DNA of 42,296 nt from DATGJX01 sp035279385 (GTDB lineage: Bacteria; Vulcanimicrobiota; Vulcanimicrobiia; Vulcanimicrobiales; Vulcanimicrobiaceae), in contig DATEHZ010000165.1 in assembly GCA_035279385.1 (NCBI GenBank), positions 1-42,296 of the forward strand, written 5' to 3'. Shown in pieces: positions 8,506-17,471 of this stretch (position 1 is its first letter; each line of letters begins with the position of its first letter). The notes under the pieces were generated by a model. The model saw nothing but the letters and a program-made list of their open reading frames with translations. It was not told the DNA's origin and did not search any database. The translations under genes were made by a program, and so were the position numbers.

Positions 8506-9576
8506 ATGGCCGCTCGTTTCGCTGCTGTCTTTGCTATTCTCGCGCTGTGTGCGTCGTTCTCGGCGCGCGCCGACGCGCAGATCGACATGCCCACGCCCAT
8601 CGCGCAGCTTCAGGCTGCGCTGGCAAACGTCCCGAACTACGCTCCCGGGCACGTCGCGCTCGAGATCAAAGACTTGGCCACCGGCTACACGTCGGGCGTG
8701 AACGCCAACGCCGTCATGCCCGCCGCCTCGACGATCAAGATCCCGATCATGGTCGAGGTCTTCAAGCAGATGGAGAACGGCAAGTTCGACCTGAACCGCC
8801 GCGTGCATCTGGAAGCGGGCGATCGCGATTGGGGTTCCGGCGATATCGCGGATGCGCCGGCCGGCAGCGGATTCACGGTTTCCTATCTGCTCGCGAAGAT
8901 GATCACCGTCAGCGACAACACCGCGGCGAACATGCTCATTCGCCTCGTCGGCCGCACGAACATCAACGCGACGATGAAAGATCTCGGTCTGCATCACACG
9001 CATCTGGCCGACTACATCCGTACCGCGGAATGGGGCGTTCGCCGCACGCTGCGTACGACGCCATCGGACATGGTCCGACTGCTCAGCGACATGGCCAAAC
9101 AGCAACTGATCGATCAGTGGGCGTCGAACAAAATGATTTCGATTCTCGAAGGCCAGCAGATCAATACGCTGCTGCCCGTGCCGCTGCCGCCCGACGTGCT
9201 CATCGCGCACAAGACCGGTTCGTTCAACGACACGCTCAACGACGTGGGCATCGTCTACGGCCCCGAGCCGTACGTGATCGCCGTGATGACGACCGATCTC
9301 CCGTCGCTGGATTCGGGCCGCAGCTTCATTCGCCACATCTCGAAGATGGCGTTCAACCGCATGGAGCAGCTCGCGCAGTGGCGGCTCGCAAACGGCTCCG
9401 CTTCGCCGCTTTCGGCCGACGCGACGAACGCCTCGCAAGCCGCGCCGCCCGCGCCCGCTGCGAATTCGGCGAGCGCCGACGGCGCAGCGGATGACGAGTC
9501 GGGTGACGTGCCGATGTGGGGCGCAAGCACCGCAGCCAGCCCAGCCCCCGCGCCGACCGCTACGCCGAAGCGGTAA
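8506..9576 (+). CDS. Class A beta-lactamase-fold serine hydrolase, exported
   Basis: A 356-residue protein with a signal peptide (hydrophobic AVFAILALCASF, then ARADAQ). The three active-site elements of the serine beta-lactamase/PBP fold are in order: STIK (nucleophile Ser75, Lys78), SDN (136-138) and KTG (236-238). The omega-loop region (RTAEWGVRRTLRTTP) is shorter than in typical class A enzymes and lacks the ExxLN pattern, so lactamase activity is uncertain; a peptidoglycan-related hydrolase is an alternative. The last 60 or so residues are Ala/Pro-rich and of low complexity. ATG 8506 begins the signal peptide, with AGGAG only two bases ahead; an upstream in-frame start at 8452 would add an unlikely leader. 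Its 3' end overlaps ilvE by 17 bases, convergently. Confidence 0.8.
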   Translation: MAARFAAVFAILALCASFSARADAQIDMPTPIAQLQAALANVPNYAPGHVALEIKDLATGYTSGVNANAVMPAASTIKIPIMVEVFKQMENGKFDLNRRVHLEAGDRDWGSGDIADAPAGSGFTVSYLLAKMITVSDNTAANMLIRLVGRTNINATMKDLGLHHTHLADYIRTAEWGVRRTLRTTPSDMVRLLSDMAKQQLIDQWASNKMISILEGQQINTLLPVPLPPDVLIAHKTGSFNDTLNDVGIVYGPEPYVIAVMTTDLPSLDSGRSFIRHISKMAFNRMEQLAQWRLANGSASPLSADATNASQAAPPAPAANSASADGAADDESGDVPMWGASTAASPAPAPTATPKR

Positions 9577-10510
9577 CCGTCCGTCCCGCGTAGGTGCGGG
9601 TAAGCCAGCGATCGTACGCGCGTTCTTTACCGCGCATGATGCGTTCGTAGAATTCCCCGAGGCGGCGCGTCAGCGGGCCCATCTTGCCCTCGCCGACCAC
9701 GCGATGATCGACCGAACGGATATACACGACGCCCGCCGCCGTTCCGGTGAAGAAGAGCTCGTCCGCGCCATACAGTTCGCTGCGATCGATCGAGCGCTCG
9801 ACGATCGGCACGTCGAATTCGTTTCGCGCGATCTCGAGAATCGAGCGGCGCGTGCAGCCTTCGAGCACGTTCTGCGAGGGGTCGGGCGTGTAGAGCACGC
9901 CGCGTTTGACCATGAAAATATTTTCAGCGGATCCCTCGGAGACGTGTCCGTCGTGCGAGAGCATGATCGCTTCGTCGAAACCGTTGGCGACGGCCTCACT
10001 TTTGGCCAGCGCGCTATTCACGTACAAGCCGGTGATCTTCGCACGCGGCGGTGCGGCGGAGTCGTCCGCCCGGCGCCACGAACTCGTTCCGGCCTTGAGC
10101 CCTTCGCTCGCGTCGAGATAGCGGGTGAACGGAATCGGAATAATGGCGAAATAATCGGGCACGTTGTGCAGACGAACGCCTACGTCTTCGGCGGCTTTGA
10201 ACACGCACGGACGAATGTAGATGTCGGTTTCGAACGCGTTGCGCGCAACCAGTTCCGCCGTGATCTCGACCAGTTCGTCGACCGTCAGGGGCAATTGCAT
10301 CATCAGGATCTTGGCGGAGATCGCCAGGCGCTCGTAGTGCTCGCGCAACTGCACGAGATAGAGTTCGCGGTCGTCCGGCACCCAATAGCCGCGTATGCCT
10401 TCGAAACAGCCGGTTCCGTACTGCAGGCCGTGCGTGAGCAGGCCGACTTTTGCGTCCGAATACGCCCGGAACGAGCCCCCGGCATAGACGGTGATCTTAG
10501 AAAGGTCCAC
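9560..10510 (-). CDS. ilvE: Branched-chain amino acid aminotransferase
   Basis: A 316-residue fold-type IV PLP aminotransferase. It carries LTHGLQYGTGCFEGIRGYW near the N-terminus, PLP-lysine Lys158 in RAKITGLYVNSALAK, and VSEGSAENIFMVKRG. It interconverts Leu, Ile and Val with their 2-oxo acids in the cytoplasm. The start is GTG 10510, preceded on the minus strand by GGAGGAG about ten bases away; translation upstream of it does not look like protein. It is divergent from the propeller/phosphoesterase gene across 127 bases and overlaps the beta-lactamase-like gene at its 3' end. Length and motifs fit IlvE; a D-amino acid transaminase is less likely. Confidence 0.92.
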   Translation of the reverse strand: MDLSKITVYAGGSFRAYSDAKVGLLTHGLQYGTGCFEGIRGYWVPDDRELYLVQLREHYERLAISAKILMMQLPLTVDELVEITAELVARNAFETDIYIRPCVFKAAEDVGVRLHNVPDYFAIIPIPFTRYLDASEGLKAGTSSWRRADDSAAPPRAKITGLYVNSALAKSEAVANGFDEAIMLSHDGHVSEGSAENIFMVKRGVLYTPDPSQNVLEGCTRRSILEIARNEFDVPIVERSIDRSELYGADELFFTGTAAGVVYIRSVDHRVVGEGKMGPLTRRLGEFYERIMRGKERAYDRWLTRTYAGRTVTASA

Positions 10511-10637
10511 GATGTTGCAACTCCTCCGCGCCCTGGCATTCCGGAGACCGCGTTCCCATCCTCCGGCCCGGCGGCCAAACAGGCGGCACGCGGGGCGCGC
10601 GGCAGTACGACAGCTGGTTAAGGCGAATCGGCCGGGC

Positions 10638-12881
10638 ATGCACAGACGCGCCATCATCGCACTCGCCGGGGCTCTGGGCCTCTGCAGCGGCCTCGCTGCG
10701 GCCGCTGCCGGAGTCGTTAGCCTTCCCAACGGCTGGCATCTCGCACCGCCATCCGGGCCGGCTGCCGCTACCGGGACGATGCCCCAGGGCATTGCCCTCT
10801 CGCCCGACGGCAGACTGCTCGCCGTGGTTGAGTCGGGGGTGAATCCGCCCGCGCTGCGCATCCTGCAGACCCCGGGTCTGCGCGTCTCGAGCGTGATTCC
10901 GCTCGACGGGGCATTCGGCGCGCCGGTCTGGCTGGACGACGATCGCGTTCTGGTGGCGGGTGCAAACGCGGACTCCATTCTCACGGTGGACGTACGCAGC
11001 GGCAACGTCTCCAAGACGCCGGCCGGGAAAGGCTCGTGGCCCGCAGCGGTCGCCGCACGAGCCGGCGCGATCGCGGCGGTGAACGACGGCAGCGGCACGG
11101 TGACGATCGGCAGCAGCAATCTTCGCGTGGGGGATCATCCGGCGGATGCAATCTTTTCCGCGGACGCAAAGACGCTCTACGTGAGCGTGCGCGGCGCAAA
11201 CCAAGTCGTCGCGATCGACGCCGCTACGCACGGCGAGATAACGCGCATCGCAACCGGATCGCATCCGGCGGCGCTCGCGCTCTCGAGCGACGGCTCGAAA
11301 CTGTACGTTGCGGAGAGCGACGACGACGCCGTCGGCGTCATCGACACGCGGACGAACCAGAAAATCGCCGAGGTTTCAGTCGGCATGCACGCCGCGCGCG
11401 CGAGCGGTTACGGTGCCTCGCCGAACGCGCTCGCCGTGCACGGCGAGGATCTGTTCGTTTCCCTCGGCGCGGAAAACGCAATCGCGATTATTCGCAGCGG
11501 CCGCGTCGTTGCGCGTATTCCCGCGGGCTGGTATCCGACCGGCGTCGCGGTAGGCGGCGACGGCACGCTCTATGTGAGCGACGGCAAAGGCGAAGGGATG
11601 CCGGCCAATCCGCACTTCAATCCGTTCGTTCGCAACAGCGCCGGGTACGTCGGTTCGAGCACGGTCGGATCGGTGCGCGCAATTGCGCCGGCAGCATACC
11701 GGAATGCCGGAGCGGCCACCGCGTCGGTTCTCGCAAATGCGATGCCCGAATGGACGCCCGCACCCGCGAGCGCGACGATTTTACGTGCGGACGGTCCCAT
11801 CCGGCACGTCATCTACGTCATCAAGGAAAACCGCTCGTACGATCAGGTGCTCGGCGACGTCTCCGGCGCGAACGGCGATCCGAAACTCGTCGAGTTCGGC
11901 AAAGCCGTCACGCCGAATCAGCACGCACTCGCGGCGCGGTTCGGCGTTTTCGACAACGCGTACGCCGACGCGCAGGTGAGCGCGGACGGACACAACTGGA
12001 CGGATGCGGCGTTTGCAAACGATTACGTCGAGCGCTTCTGGCCGCCCAACTACGGCGGGCGCCGCGGTTCGTACGATTTCCAAAGCGGGACCGCACCCGA
12101 CGTACCGCACAACGGCTACTTGTGGGATGCGGCGATTCGCTCGCACGTCTCGTTCCGCGATTATGGTGAAGACATCGAATTCCCGGGTCACGGCATCGCG
12201 CTCGGCATCAATACGTTTCCGGGTTTGCGCAACGCGTTCGATCCTCACTACATCGGCTGGGATCTGAGCTACAGCGATCTCTCGCGGTATGCGGAATGGA
12301 AGCGCGAATTCTCCGCATACATTGCGAACGGGAATCTTCCGCAATTGGAGATCGTCTATCTGCCGAACGACCACACCGCCGGCACGGCTCCCGGCCGTCT
12401 CACGCCGCAAGCCTACGTCGCTACGAACGATCTGGCGGTCGGAAAGATCATCGACACCCTCTCGCACTCACGCTACTGGAAGAGCACGGCCGTGTTCATT
12501 CTGGAAGACGACGCGCAAAACGGACCCGATCACGTGAGCGATCAGCGCTCGACATTTTATATCGCGAGTCCCTACGCGCGCGGCGGCGTGCGGCACGACC
12601 GGTATTCGACGGTGAGTTTCGTGCGGACGATCGAACTGCTGCTGGGCATACAGCCGCTCTCCATCTACGACCAGACCGCCCGCCCGCTCTACGACGCGTT
12701 TTCAACGCACGTCGTGAGTGCGGCCCCATTCGCGGCGCTGGCGCCTGGCGTGAATTTGAACGAAACAAATCAGAAGACGGCGTACGGCGCGGCCGTCAGT
12801 GCGAGAATGGACTTCTCGCGTCCGGACGCCGCAGACCCCGCCGTGCTCGGCGACGTCATCGCCCACGCGGTGCGCAAGTGA
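10638..12881 (+). CDS. YncE-like beta-propeller fused to phosphoesterase (alkaline phosphatase superfamily)
   Basis: A 747-residue exported protein. Residues 1-24 form a signal peptide. Residues 35 to about 340 are YVTN/YncE propeller repeats (PQGIALSPDGRLLAVVESG, LYVSVRGANQVVAIDA, YVAESDDDAVGVIDTRT). From His390 a phosphoesterase domain of the phospholipase C/acid phosphatase type begins with HVIYVIKENRSYDQVLGD, then YADAQVSADGHNWTDAAFAN, and later FILEDDAQNGPDHVSDQRS with likely metal ligands. This domain pair is a recognised architecture; the substrate is unknown. The stop overlaps the next start (GTGA), linking it to the membrane protein and perhaps to the formate dehydrogenase unit. ATG 10638 precedes the signal peptide; no strong Shine-Dalgarno is seen. 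Confidence 0.88.
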   Translation: MHRRAIIALAGALGLCSGLAAAAAGVVSLPNGWHLAPPSGPAAATGTMPQGIALSPDGRLLAVVESGVNPPALRILQTPGLRVSSVIPLDGAFGAPVWLDDDRVLVAGANADSILTVDVRSGNVSKTPAGKGSWPAAVAARAGAIAAVNDGSGTVTIGSSNLRVGDHPADAIFSADAKTLYVSVRGANQVVAIDAATHGEITRIATGSHPAALALSSDGSKLYVAESDDDAVGVIDTRTNQKIAEVSVGMHAARASGYGASPNALAVHGEDLFVSLGAENAIAIIRSGRVVARIPAGWYPTGVAVGGDGTLYVSDGKGEGMPANPHFNPFVRNSAGYVGSSTVGSVRAIAPAAYRNAGAATASVLANAMPEWTPAPASATILRADGPIRHVIYVIKENRSYDQVLGDVSGANGDPKLVEFGKAVTPNQHALAARFGVFDNAYADAQVSADGHNWTDAAFANDYVERFWPPNYGGRRGSYDFQSGTAPDVPHNGYLWDAAIRSHVSFRDYGEDIEFPGHGIALGINTFPGLRNAFDPHYIGWDLSYSDLSRYAEWKREFSAYIANGNLPQLEIVYLPNDHTAGTAPGRLTPQAYVATNDLAVGKIIDTLSHSRYWKSTAVFILEDDAQNGPDHVSDQRSTFYIASPYARGGVRHDRYSTVSFVRTIELLLGIQPLSIYDQTARPLYDAFSTHVVSAAPFAALAPGVNLNETNQKTAYGAAVSARMDFSRPDAADPAVLGDVIAHAVRK

Positions 12882-13591
12882 ACGGATGGGTCGCGGCGGG
12901 AACGACGTTTCTCGCCTCCGCGCTGGAGTTCGTCGAGGCCGCAACGATCGTGCTCGCCGTCGGCTATACGGCCGGCTGGCGCGTCGCCTTGACCGGGGCG
13001 GCGTGGGCCGTCGGTGCGCTGATCGTTATCACCGGAGTCTTCGGGCCGGCACTGGTCTACTGGGTGCCGCTGAACGCGCTGAAGATCGCAATCGGGATTT
13101 TTCTTACGCTCTTCGGCTATACGTGGCTTCGCAAAGCCGTTTGGCGGTATGCCGGGCGCAAAGCGATGCGCGACGAGCAGGCGGCGTTCGATAAAGAGAT
13201 CGCCGATTTGAAAGAGCACGAGAGCCGCTACGCGTTCGCAACCGCGTTCAACGGCGTACTGCTCGAAGGACTGGAGGTCGCGGTCATCGTCGTCACGTTT
13301 TCCGCCGCACGGGCCGGCGCGTTTCTCTGGGCCGCCGCAGGCGCACTTGCCGCGGCCGCGATCGTCGGCGGCGCCGCGGTGCTGCTGCGTCATCCGTTCT
13401 CGCGCGTGCCGGAGAACGCGATGGGCTTCGTGGTCGGAATCATGCTGCTCTCGTTCGGAACGTTTTGGAGCGGCGAAGGGATCGGTCTGCAGTGGTGGGC
13501 CGGTGAAGGCACGCTGCTCTGGATCGTCGGCTTCTATCTGGTCTGCGCGCTGCTGCTCGTCGCCGCGTGGAAACGGCCGGTGCGGGCGTGA
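12878..13591 (+). CDS. Multi-pass membrane protein, COG4280-like
   Basis: A 237-residue integral membrane protein with about six hydrophobic helices. Two acidic motifs lie inside helices: ALEFVEAATIVLAVGYTAGW at the N-terminus and LLEGLEVAVIVVTFSAARAG in the middle. They resemble the ExxE/EGLE ion-handling motifs of FTR1- and Gdt1-like transporters. A charged cytoplasmic loop (RKAMRDEQAAFDKEIADLKE) separates the halves. I recognise it as the uncharacterised COG4280 type; function unknown, a metal-ion or proton carrier being a guess. It starts with GTG overlapping the preceding TGA (GTGA) and ends overlapping the next small gene in the same way. Confidence 0.72.
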   Translation: MNGWVAAGTTFLASALEFVEAATIVLAVGYTAGWRVALTGAAWAVGALIVITGVFGPALVYWVPLNALKIAIGIFLTLFGYTWLRKAVWRYAGRKAMRDEQAAFDKEIADLKEHESRYAFATAFNGVLLEGLEVAVIVVTFSAARAGAFLWAAAGALAAAAIVGGAAVLLRHPFSRVPENAMGFVVGIMLLSFGTFWSGEGIGLQWWAGEGTLLWIVGFYLVCALLLVAAWKRPVRA

Positions 13592-13764
13592 AGCACGTCT
13601 ATAAATTCGTCGCGGGCAACTCGCGAATCACGCCGATCGGCATCGCGCTCGCGCTCGCAGCCGTGCTGTTGTTGCGAAGCGTGCTCGGCTGGTGGGCCGC
13701 GCCGGTCTATCTCGGTATCCTGCTGGTAACTCTGGCAGTAGCCACGCTCGAACCAGTACAATAG
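13588..13764 (+). CDS. Small two-helix membrane protein, 58 aa
   Basis: GTG 13588 overlaps the upstream TGA (GTGA) and opens a 58-residue frame. After a basic N-terminus (KHVYKFVAGNSRITPIG) there are two hydrophobic segments, ALALAAVLLLRSVLGWWAA and VYLGILLVTLAVATL. No family recognised. The tight coupling on the 5' side and 17-base spacing to the formate dehydrogenase catalytic gene place it in the same transcription unit. It may be a small partner of the COG4280-like protein. Confidence 0.65.
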   Translation: MKHVYKFVAGNSRITPIGIALALAAVLLLRSVLGWWAAPVYLGILLVTLAVATLEPVQ

Positions 13765-13781
13765 AGACTCGGGAGGTCCCC

Positions 13782-15716
13782 ATGAAGTCTTACGCGAGAC
13801 TGACGCACCCGCTGGTGCGCGACGGCGGAGAATTGCGCCGCGCGAGTTGGAAAGAAGCGCTCGACCGTGCGGCCGCTTTGCTCTCTTCGGCACGCGAGCG
13901 TGACGCAACGCGCACCTTTGGCATGTTCAGCTGCTCCAAGGCGACCAACGAAATGAACTTCGTCGCGCAAAAATTTGCGCGCGCCGTCATGGGCAGCAAC
14001 AACGTCGACAGCTGCAACCGAACCTGACACGCTCCGAGCGTCGTCGGTCTGACGGCGGTCTTCGGTGCGGGCGGCGGAACCAGCTCGTATGAGGAATTCG
14101 AACACACCGACGCAATCGTGCTGTGGGGCTCCAACGCGCGCGAAACGCACCCCATCATGTTTCATCACATGCTGCGCGGCATTCGCAACGGAGCGAAGAT
14201 GTACGTGGTCGATCCGCGGCGCACGACGAGCGCGCAGTGGGCCGATCTCTGGCTCGGCCTCGACGTGGGCTCCGACATCGCGCTGGCCAACGCGGTCGGG
14301 CGCGAGATTATCGAGGCGGGCCTGGTCAATATGCCGTTCGTCGAGCGCGCAACCGAAGGGTTTGAAGCCTACCGCGAAAGCGTGCAGCCGTATACGCTCG
14401 AGTACGCGCAGCGCGTAACCGGCGTCCCGGCGGAGTCTATCCGGGAACTCGCCCACGCGTATGCGCGGGCGGATCGCGCGATGCTCTGCTGGACGCTCGG
14501 CATCACCGAGCATCACAACGCCGTCGACAACGTGCGCGCGCTAATCAATCTTTCGCTGCTCACGGGTCACGTCGGGCGTTACGGCTCGGGCGTTTGTCCG
14601 CTGCGCGGTCAGAACAACGTGCAGGGCGGCGGCGACATGGGTGCGCTGCCCGATAAACTGCCGGGCGGGCAGAGCGTCGAAGATCCGCAGCTGCGTGCGA
14701 AGTTCGAACGCGTGTGGGGCGCGCGCGTGCCCACCGAGCGCGGCTGGCATTTGGGCGAGATGTTCGAAGCGATGGATCGCGGCGAGCTGGATACGCTCTA
14801 CGTCATCGGCGAGAACCCCGCGCAATCCGAGGCGGATCAGGAGCACGCGATGCACGTGCTGCGCAATCTGCGCGGACTGATCGTGCAGGATATTTTCCTC
14901 ACGAAAACTGCGCAGCTCGCGCATGTCGTCCTGCCCGCTTCCGCCGCGTGGTGCGAAGCCGAAGGGACGGTCACCAGCAGCGAACGCCGCGTTCAGCGCG
15001 TTCGCAAAGCACTCGAGCCGCCCGGCGAAGCGCACGACGACATCGAAATTCTTTGCGATCTCGCGCGAGCGCTCGGACACGATTGGGGCGCCGTGACCGC
15101 ACGTGGGGCATGGGAAGAGTGCCGCTCGCTCTCGCCGTGGCACGCCGGCATGAGCTACGAACGCCTCGAGCGGCTCGGCGGCATTCAGTGGCCGTGCTAC
15201 GACGAAGAGGATCCCGGTCAGAAATTTTTGCACGGGCGTCTGTGGGAGGAGCCCGTGGTCGGTGCGAAAGCGCCGTTCAAAGTCGTCGCACACGAACCGC
15301 CCGTCGAAGCGCTCGACGATGAATATCCGGTGCGGCTCACGACCGGACGCCGCTTGGAATCGTTTAATACGGGCGTGCAGACCGGCGGCTACCGCTCACC
15401 GCTGCGCGTGGGCGAAACGCTCGACGTTTCTCCCGAAGACGCACGGCATTACGGGCTCGAGGACGGCGACGCGGTACGCGTGACCTCACGCCGCGGATCG
15501 GTCGTCATGCCCGCGCGCATCGACGCCGGACTGCGTGCCGGACTCGTTTTTACGACGTTCCATTTCAACGACGAAGTCGCAACCAACATTTTGACGATCG
15601 ATGCAACCGATCCGCAATCCGGCACCGCGGAATTCAAAGCCGCCGCCGTGCGTCTCGAAAAGGTTGCCGCCGGCAAAGAACGAGCGGCCTCGCAACCGGA
15701 AGCGGCCGCGGTGTAA
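13782..15716 (+). CDS. fdhA: Formate dehydrogenase alpha subunit, catalytic part, selenocysteine-containing (split gene)
   Basis: One reading frame of 644 residues with an in-frame TGA at 14025-14027, read here as selenocysteine 82. The context CNRT-U-HAPSVVGL is exactly the active site of formate dehydrogenases, where Sec or Cys binds Mo or W. It starts at ATG 13782 with GGAGG at 13772-13776. The protein begins at SYARLTHPLVRDGG, the point that in normal alpha subunits follows the N-terminal iron-sulfur region; that region is encoded separately at 17468-18301. Molybdopterin-binding blocks follow (VLWGSNARETHPI, VDPRRTTSAQWADLWLGL, GVCPLRGQNNVQGGGDMG), and the C-terminal dinucleotide-binding domain starts near residue 520 (VRLTTGRRLESFNTG). 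It oxidises formate to CO2 or does the reverse. No signal peptide: cytoplasmic. A disrupted gene is unlikely given full conservation on both sides. Confidence 0.9.
14039..14057 (+). promoter_or_regulatory. Bacterial SECIS hairpin for UGA recoding in fdhA
   Basis: Eleven bases after the in-frame TGA, CGTCGTC (14039-14045) pairs with GACGGCG (14051-14057; seven pairs, one G-U) around the loop GGTCT (14046-14050). The apical GGU begins 18 bases after the TGA, the spacing of the E. coli fdhF SECIS as I recall it, whose loop also contains GGUCU. SelB binds this loop to deliver Sec-tRNA. The coding frame also matches: the loop encodes the Gly-Leu of the active-site block. Confidence 0.82.
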
Positions 15717-15719
15717 CGC

Positions 15720-17471
15720 ATGGATATTCGACTGATGAAGGACGCGCCGGCGGCCGGCGAGATTGCCGCCGTCGACGCGTTTTTGGGATCGCAGCCCGTG
15801 CGCGACACGCGCAGTATACGCGGGGGCAAAGAAGCGCGCGATCTGCGCGACCTCCTGCTGCCGGCGCTGCATGCGGTGAACGACCGCATCGGGTGGATCA
15901 GTGCCGGTGCGCTGAACTACATCTGCGAACGTCTCACGATTCCGCCGGCGGATGCGTATGGCGTCGCTTCGTTCTATCATCTGTTCTCACTCGAGCCGAG
16001 CCCCGCGAGCGTCGTGCACGTGTGCGACGATATCGCTTGTTTGGCGAACGGCGCCGAAAACGTGTGCGCCGCGATGGACGAGCACGGCGTGACGTGGAAG
16101 CGCAGCCCCTGTTTGGGCATGTGCGATCACGCCCCCGCGGCGCTCATCGTCAAAGCGGGAGATCCGCCGGTGCACAAACCGCTCGGCCACGTCCGCGCGG
16201 CCGACGCGGCGTCGCTGTTCGAACTGCCCGGCGACGGACGTACGGGCAAGCTGCACGTCGGCGGAACGGATCTGCGCCTGCTGCGCAGAGTCGGCAAGAT
16301 CGATCCGCTCAGCCTGGACGATTATCGCGCGCACGGCGGATACGCCGCGCTGCGCCGCGCGCTGGAGATCGGTCCGGACGCCGTCATCGCGGAAATAGCC
16401 GCATCGAAACTCGTTGGGCGCGGCGGCGCGGCATTTCCCACGGGCCGCAAGATGGAAGCCGTCGCGCGTGCCGGCGCGCATCCGCATTACGTCATCTGCA
16501 ATGCCGACGAATCGGAGCCGGGAACGTTCAAGGATCGCATCCTGATGGAGCAGGATCCGTTTGCCGTCGTAGAAGCGATGACGATCAGCGGCATCGCAAC
16601 CGGCTGCGAGTACGGTTACATCTACGTGCGCGGCGAGTATCCGGTTGCCGCGCAGCGTCTGCAGCACGCGATCGAAGAAGCCCGCAAACACGGTTTTCTG
16701 GGCGACGACGTCATGGAGCGCGGCGTCCGGTTCGATCTCGAAGTGCGGCGCGGCGCGGGCGCGTATATCTGCGGCGAAGAAACCGCGCTCTTCAATTCCA
16801 TCGAAGGCAAGCGCGGCGAGCCGCGCAACAAGCCCCCGTTTCCCGCGCAAGCGGGACTCTTCGGCAAGCCGACGCTGGTGAACAACGTCGAAACGCTGGC
16901 GTGCATTCCCGAGATCGTCACGGGCGGCGGCGAAGCTTTCGCAAAGACGGGCACCGCCGGTTCGACCGGCACGAAGCTCTACTGCGTGTGCGGCACGATC
17001 GCGCACGCCGGTCTCTACGAAGTGCCCTTCGGTACGACGCTCGGAGAACTGATCGATCTTGCGGGCGGATTGCGCGAGGGCCGCACGCTTCGCACCGTGC
17101 TGCTGGGCGGCGCCGCCGGAACCTTCGTGGGACCCGAATCGCGCAATCTTCCGCTCACGTTCGAAGATACGCGCGCGGCGGGCACGACCGTCGGCTCTGG
17201 CGTCGTCATGCTCTTCGACGACACGGTCGACATGGCGCGCATCGTCACGCGCATCGCGGAGTTCTTTCGCGACGAGTCGTGCGGCCAATGCGTGCCGTGC
17301 CGCGTCGGAACCGTTCGCCAGCAGGAGGCCTTGCAGCGCGGCGATGCGGCGCTCATCAACGAGATCGCACGCGCCATGCGCGACGCATCGATCTGCGGGC
17401 TCGGACAGACCGCTGCAAACGCCGTTGAATCGGCGCTTTCTTTGCATTTGCTCGAGCGAGGTACGCCGTGA
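15720..17471 (+). CDS. NuoE-NuoF (FdsG-FdsB) fusion: NAD(H)/FMN diaphorase subunit of formate dehydrogenase
   Basis: A 583-residue fusion. Residues 35-150 form a NuoE-type thioredoxin-like 2Fe-2S domain with Cys102, Cys107 (CDDIAC), Cys131 and Cys135 (CLGMC). Residues 185-583 form the NuoF-type flavoprotein: the glycine-rich GRGGAAFPTGRK at 233-244, CNADESEPGTFKDR and RGAGAYICGEETALF for FMN and NAD(H). A 4Fe-4S site uses Cys521, Cys524, Cys527 and Cys559. In NAD-dependent formate dehydrogenases these are separate FdsG and FdsB subunits that pass electrons to NAD+. It starts three bases after the catalytic gene's stop and overlaps the next gene (GTGA). No strong Shine-Dalgarno precedes ATG 15720; an in-frame ATG at 15735 is an alternative. 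Confidence 0.92.
   Translation: MDIRLMKDAPAAGEIAAVDAFLGSQPVRDTRSIRGGKEARDLRDLLLPALHAVNDRIGWISAGALNYICERLTIPPADAYGVASFYHLFSLEPSPASVVHVCDDIACLANGAENVCAAMDEHGVTWKRSPCLGMCDHAPAALIVKAGDPPVHKPLGHVRAADAASLFELPGDGRTGKLHVGGTDLRLLRRVGKIDPLSLDDYRAHGGYAALRRALEIGPDAVIAEIAASKLVGRGGAAFPTGRKMEAVARAGAHPHYVICNADESEPGTFKDRILMEQDPFAVVEAMTISGIATGCEYGYIYVRGEYPVAAQRLQHAIEEARKHGFLGDDVMERGVRFDLEVRRGAGAYICGEETALFNSIEGKRGEPRNKPPFPAQAGLFGKPTLVNNVETLACIPEIVTGGGEAFAKTGTAGSTGTKLYCVCGTIAHAGLYEVPFGTTLGELIDLAGGLREGRTLRTVLLGGAAGTFVGPESRNLPLTFEDTRAAGTTVGSGVVMLFDDTVDMARIVTRIAEFFRDESCGQCVPCRVGTVRQQEALQRGDAALINEIARAMRDASICGLGQTAANAVESALSLHLLERGTP

Noticed and set aside
14025..14027. Stop codon splitting the formate dehydrogenase catalytic gene, suggesting a pseudogene or frameshift
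   Set aside because: The frame is unchanged across the TGA, the flanking active-site residues are conserved, and a SECIS hairpin follows at the right distance; selenocysteine explains it.
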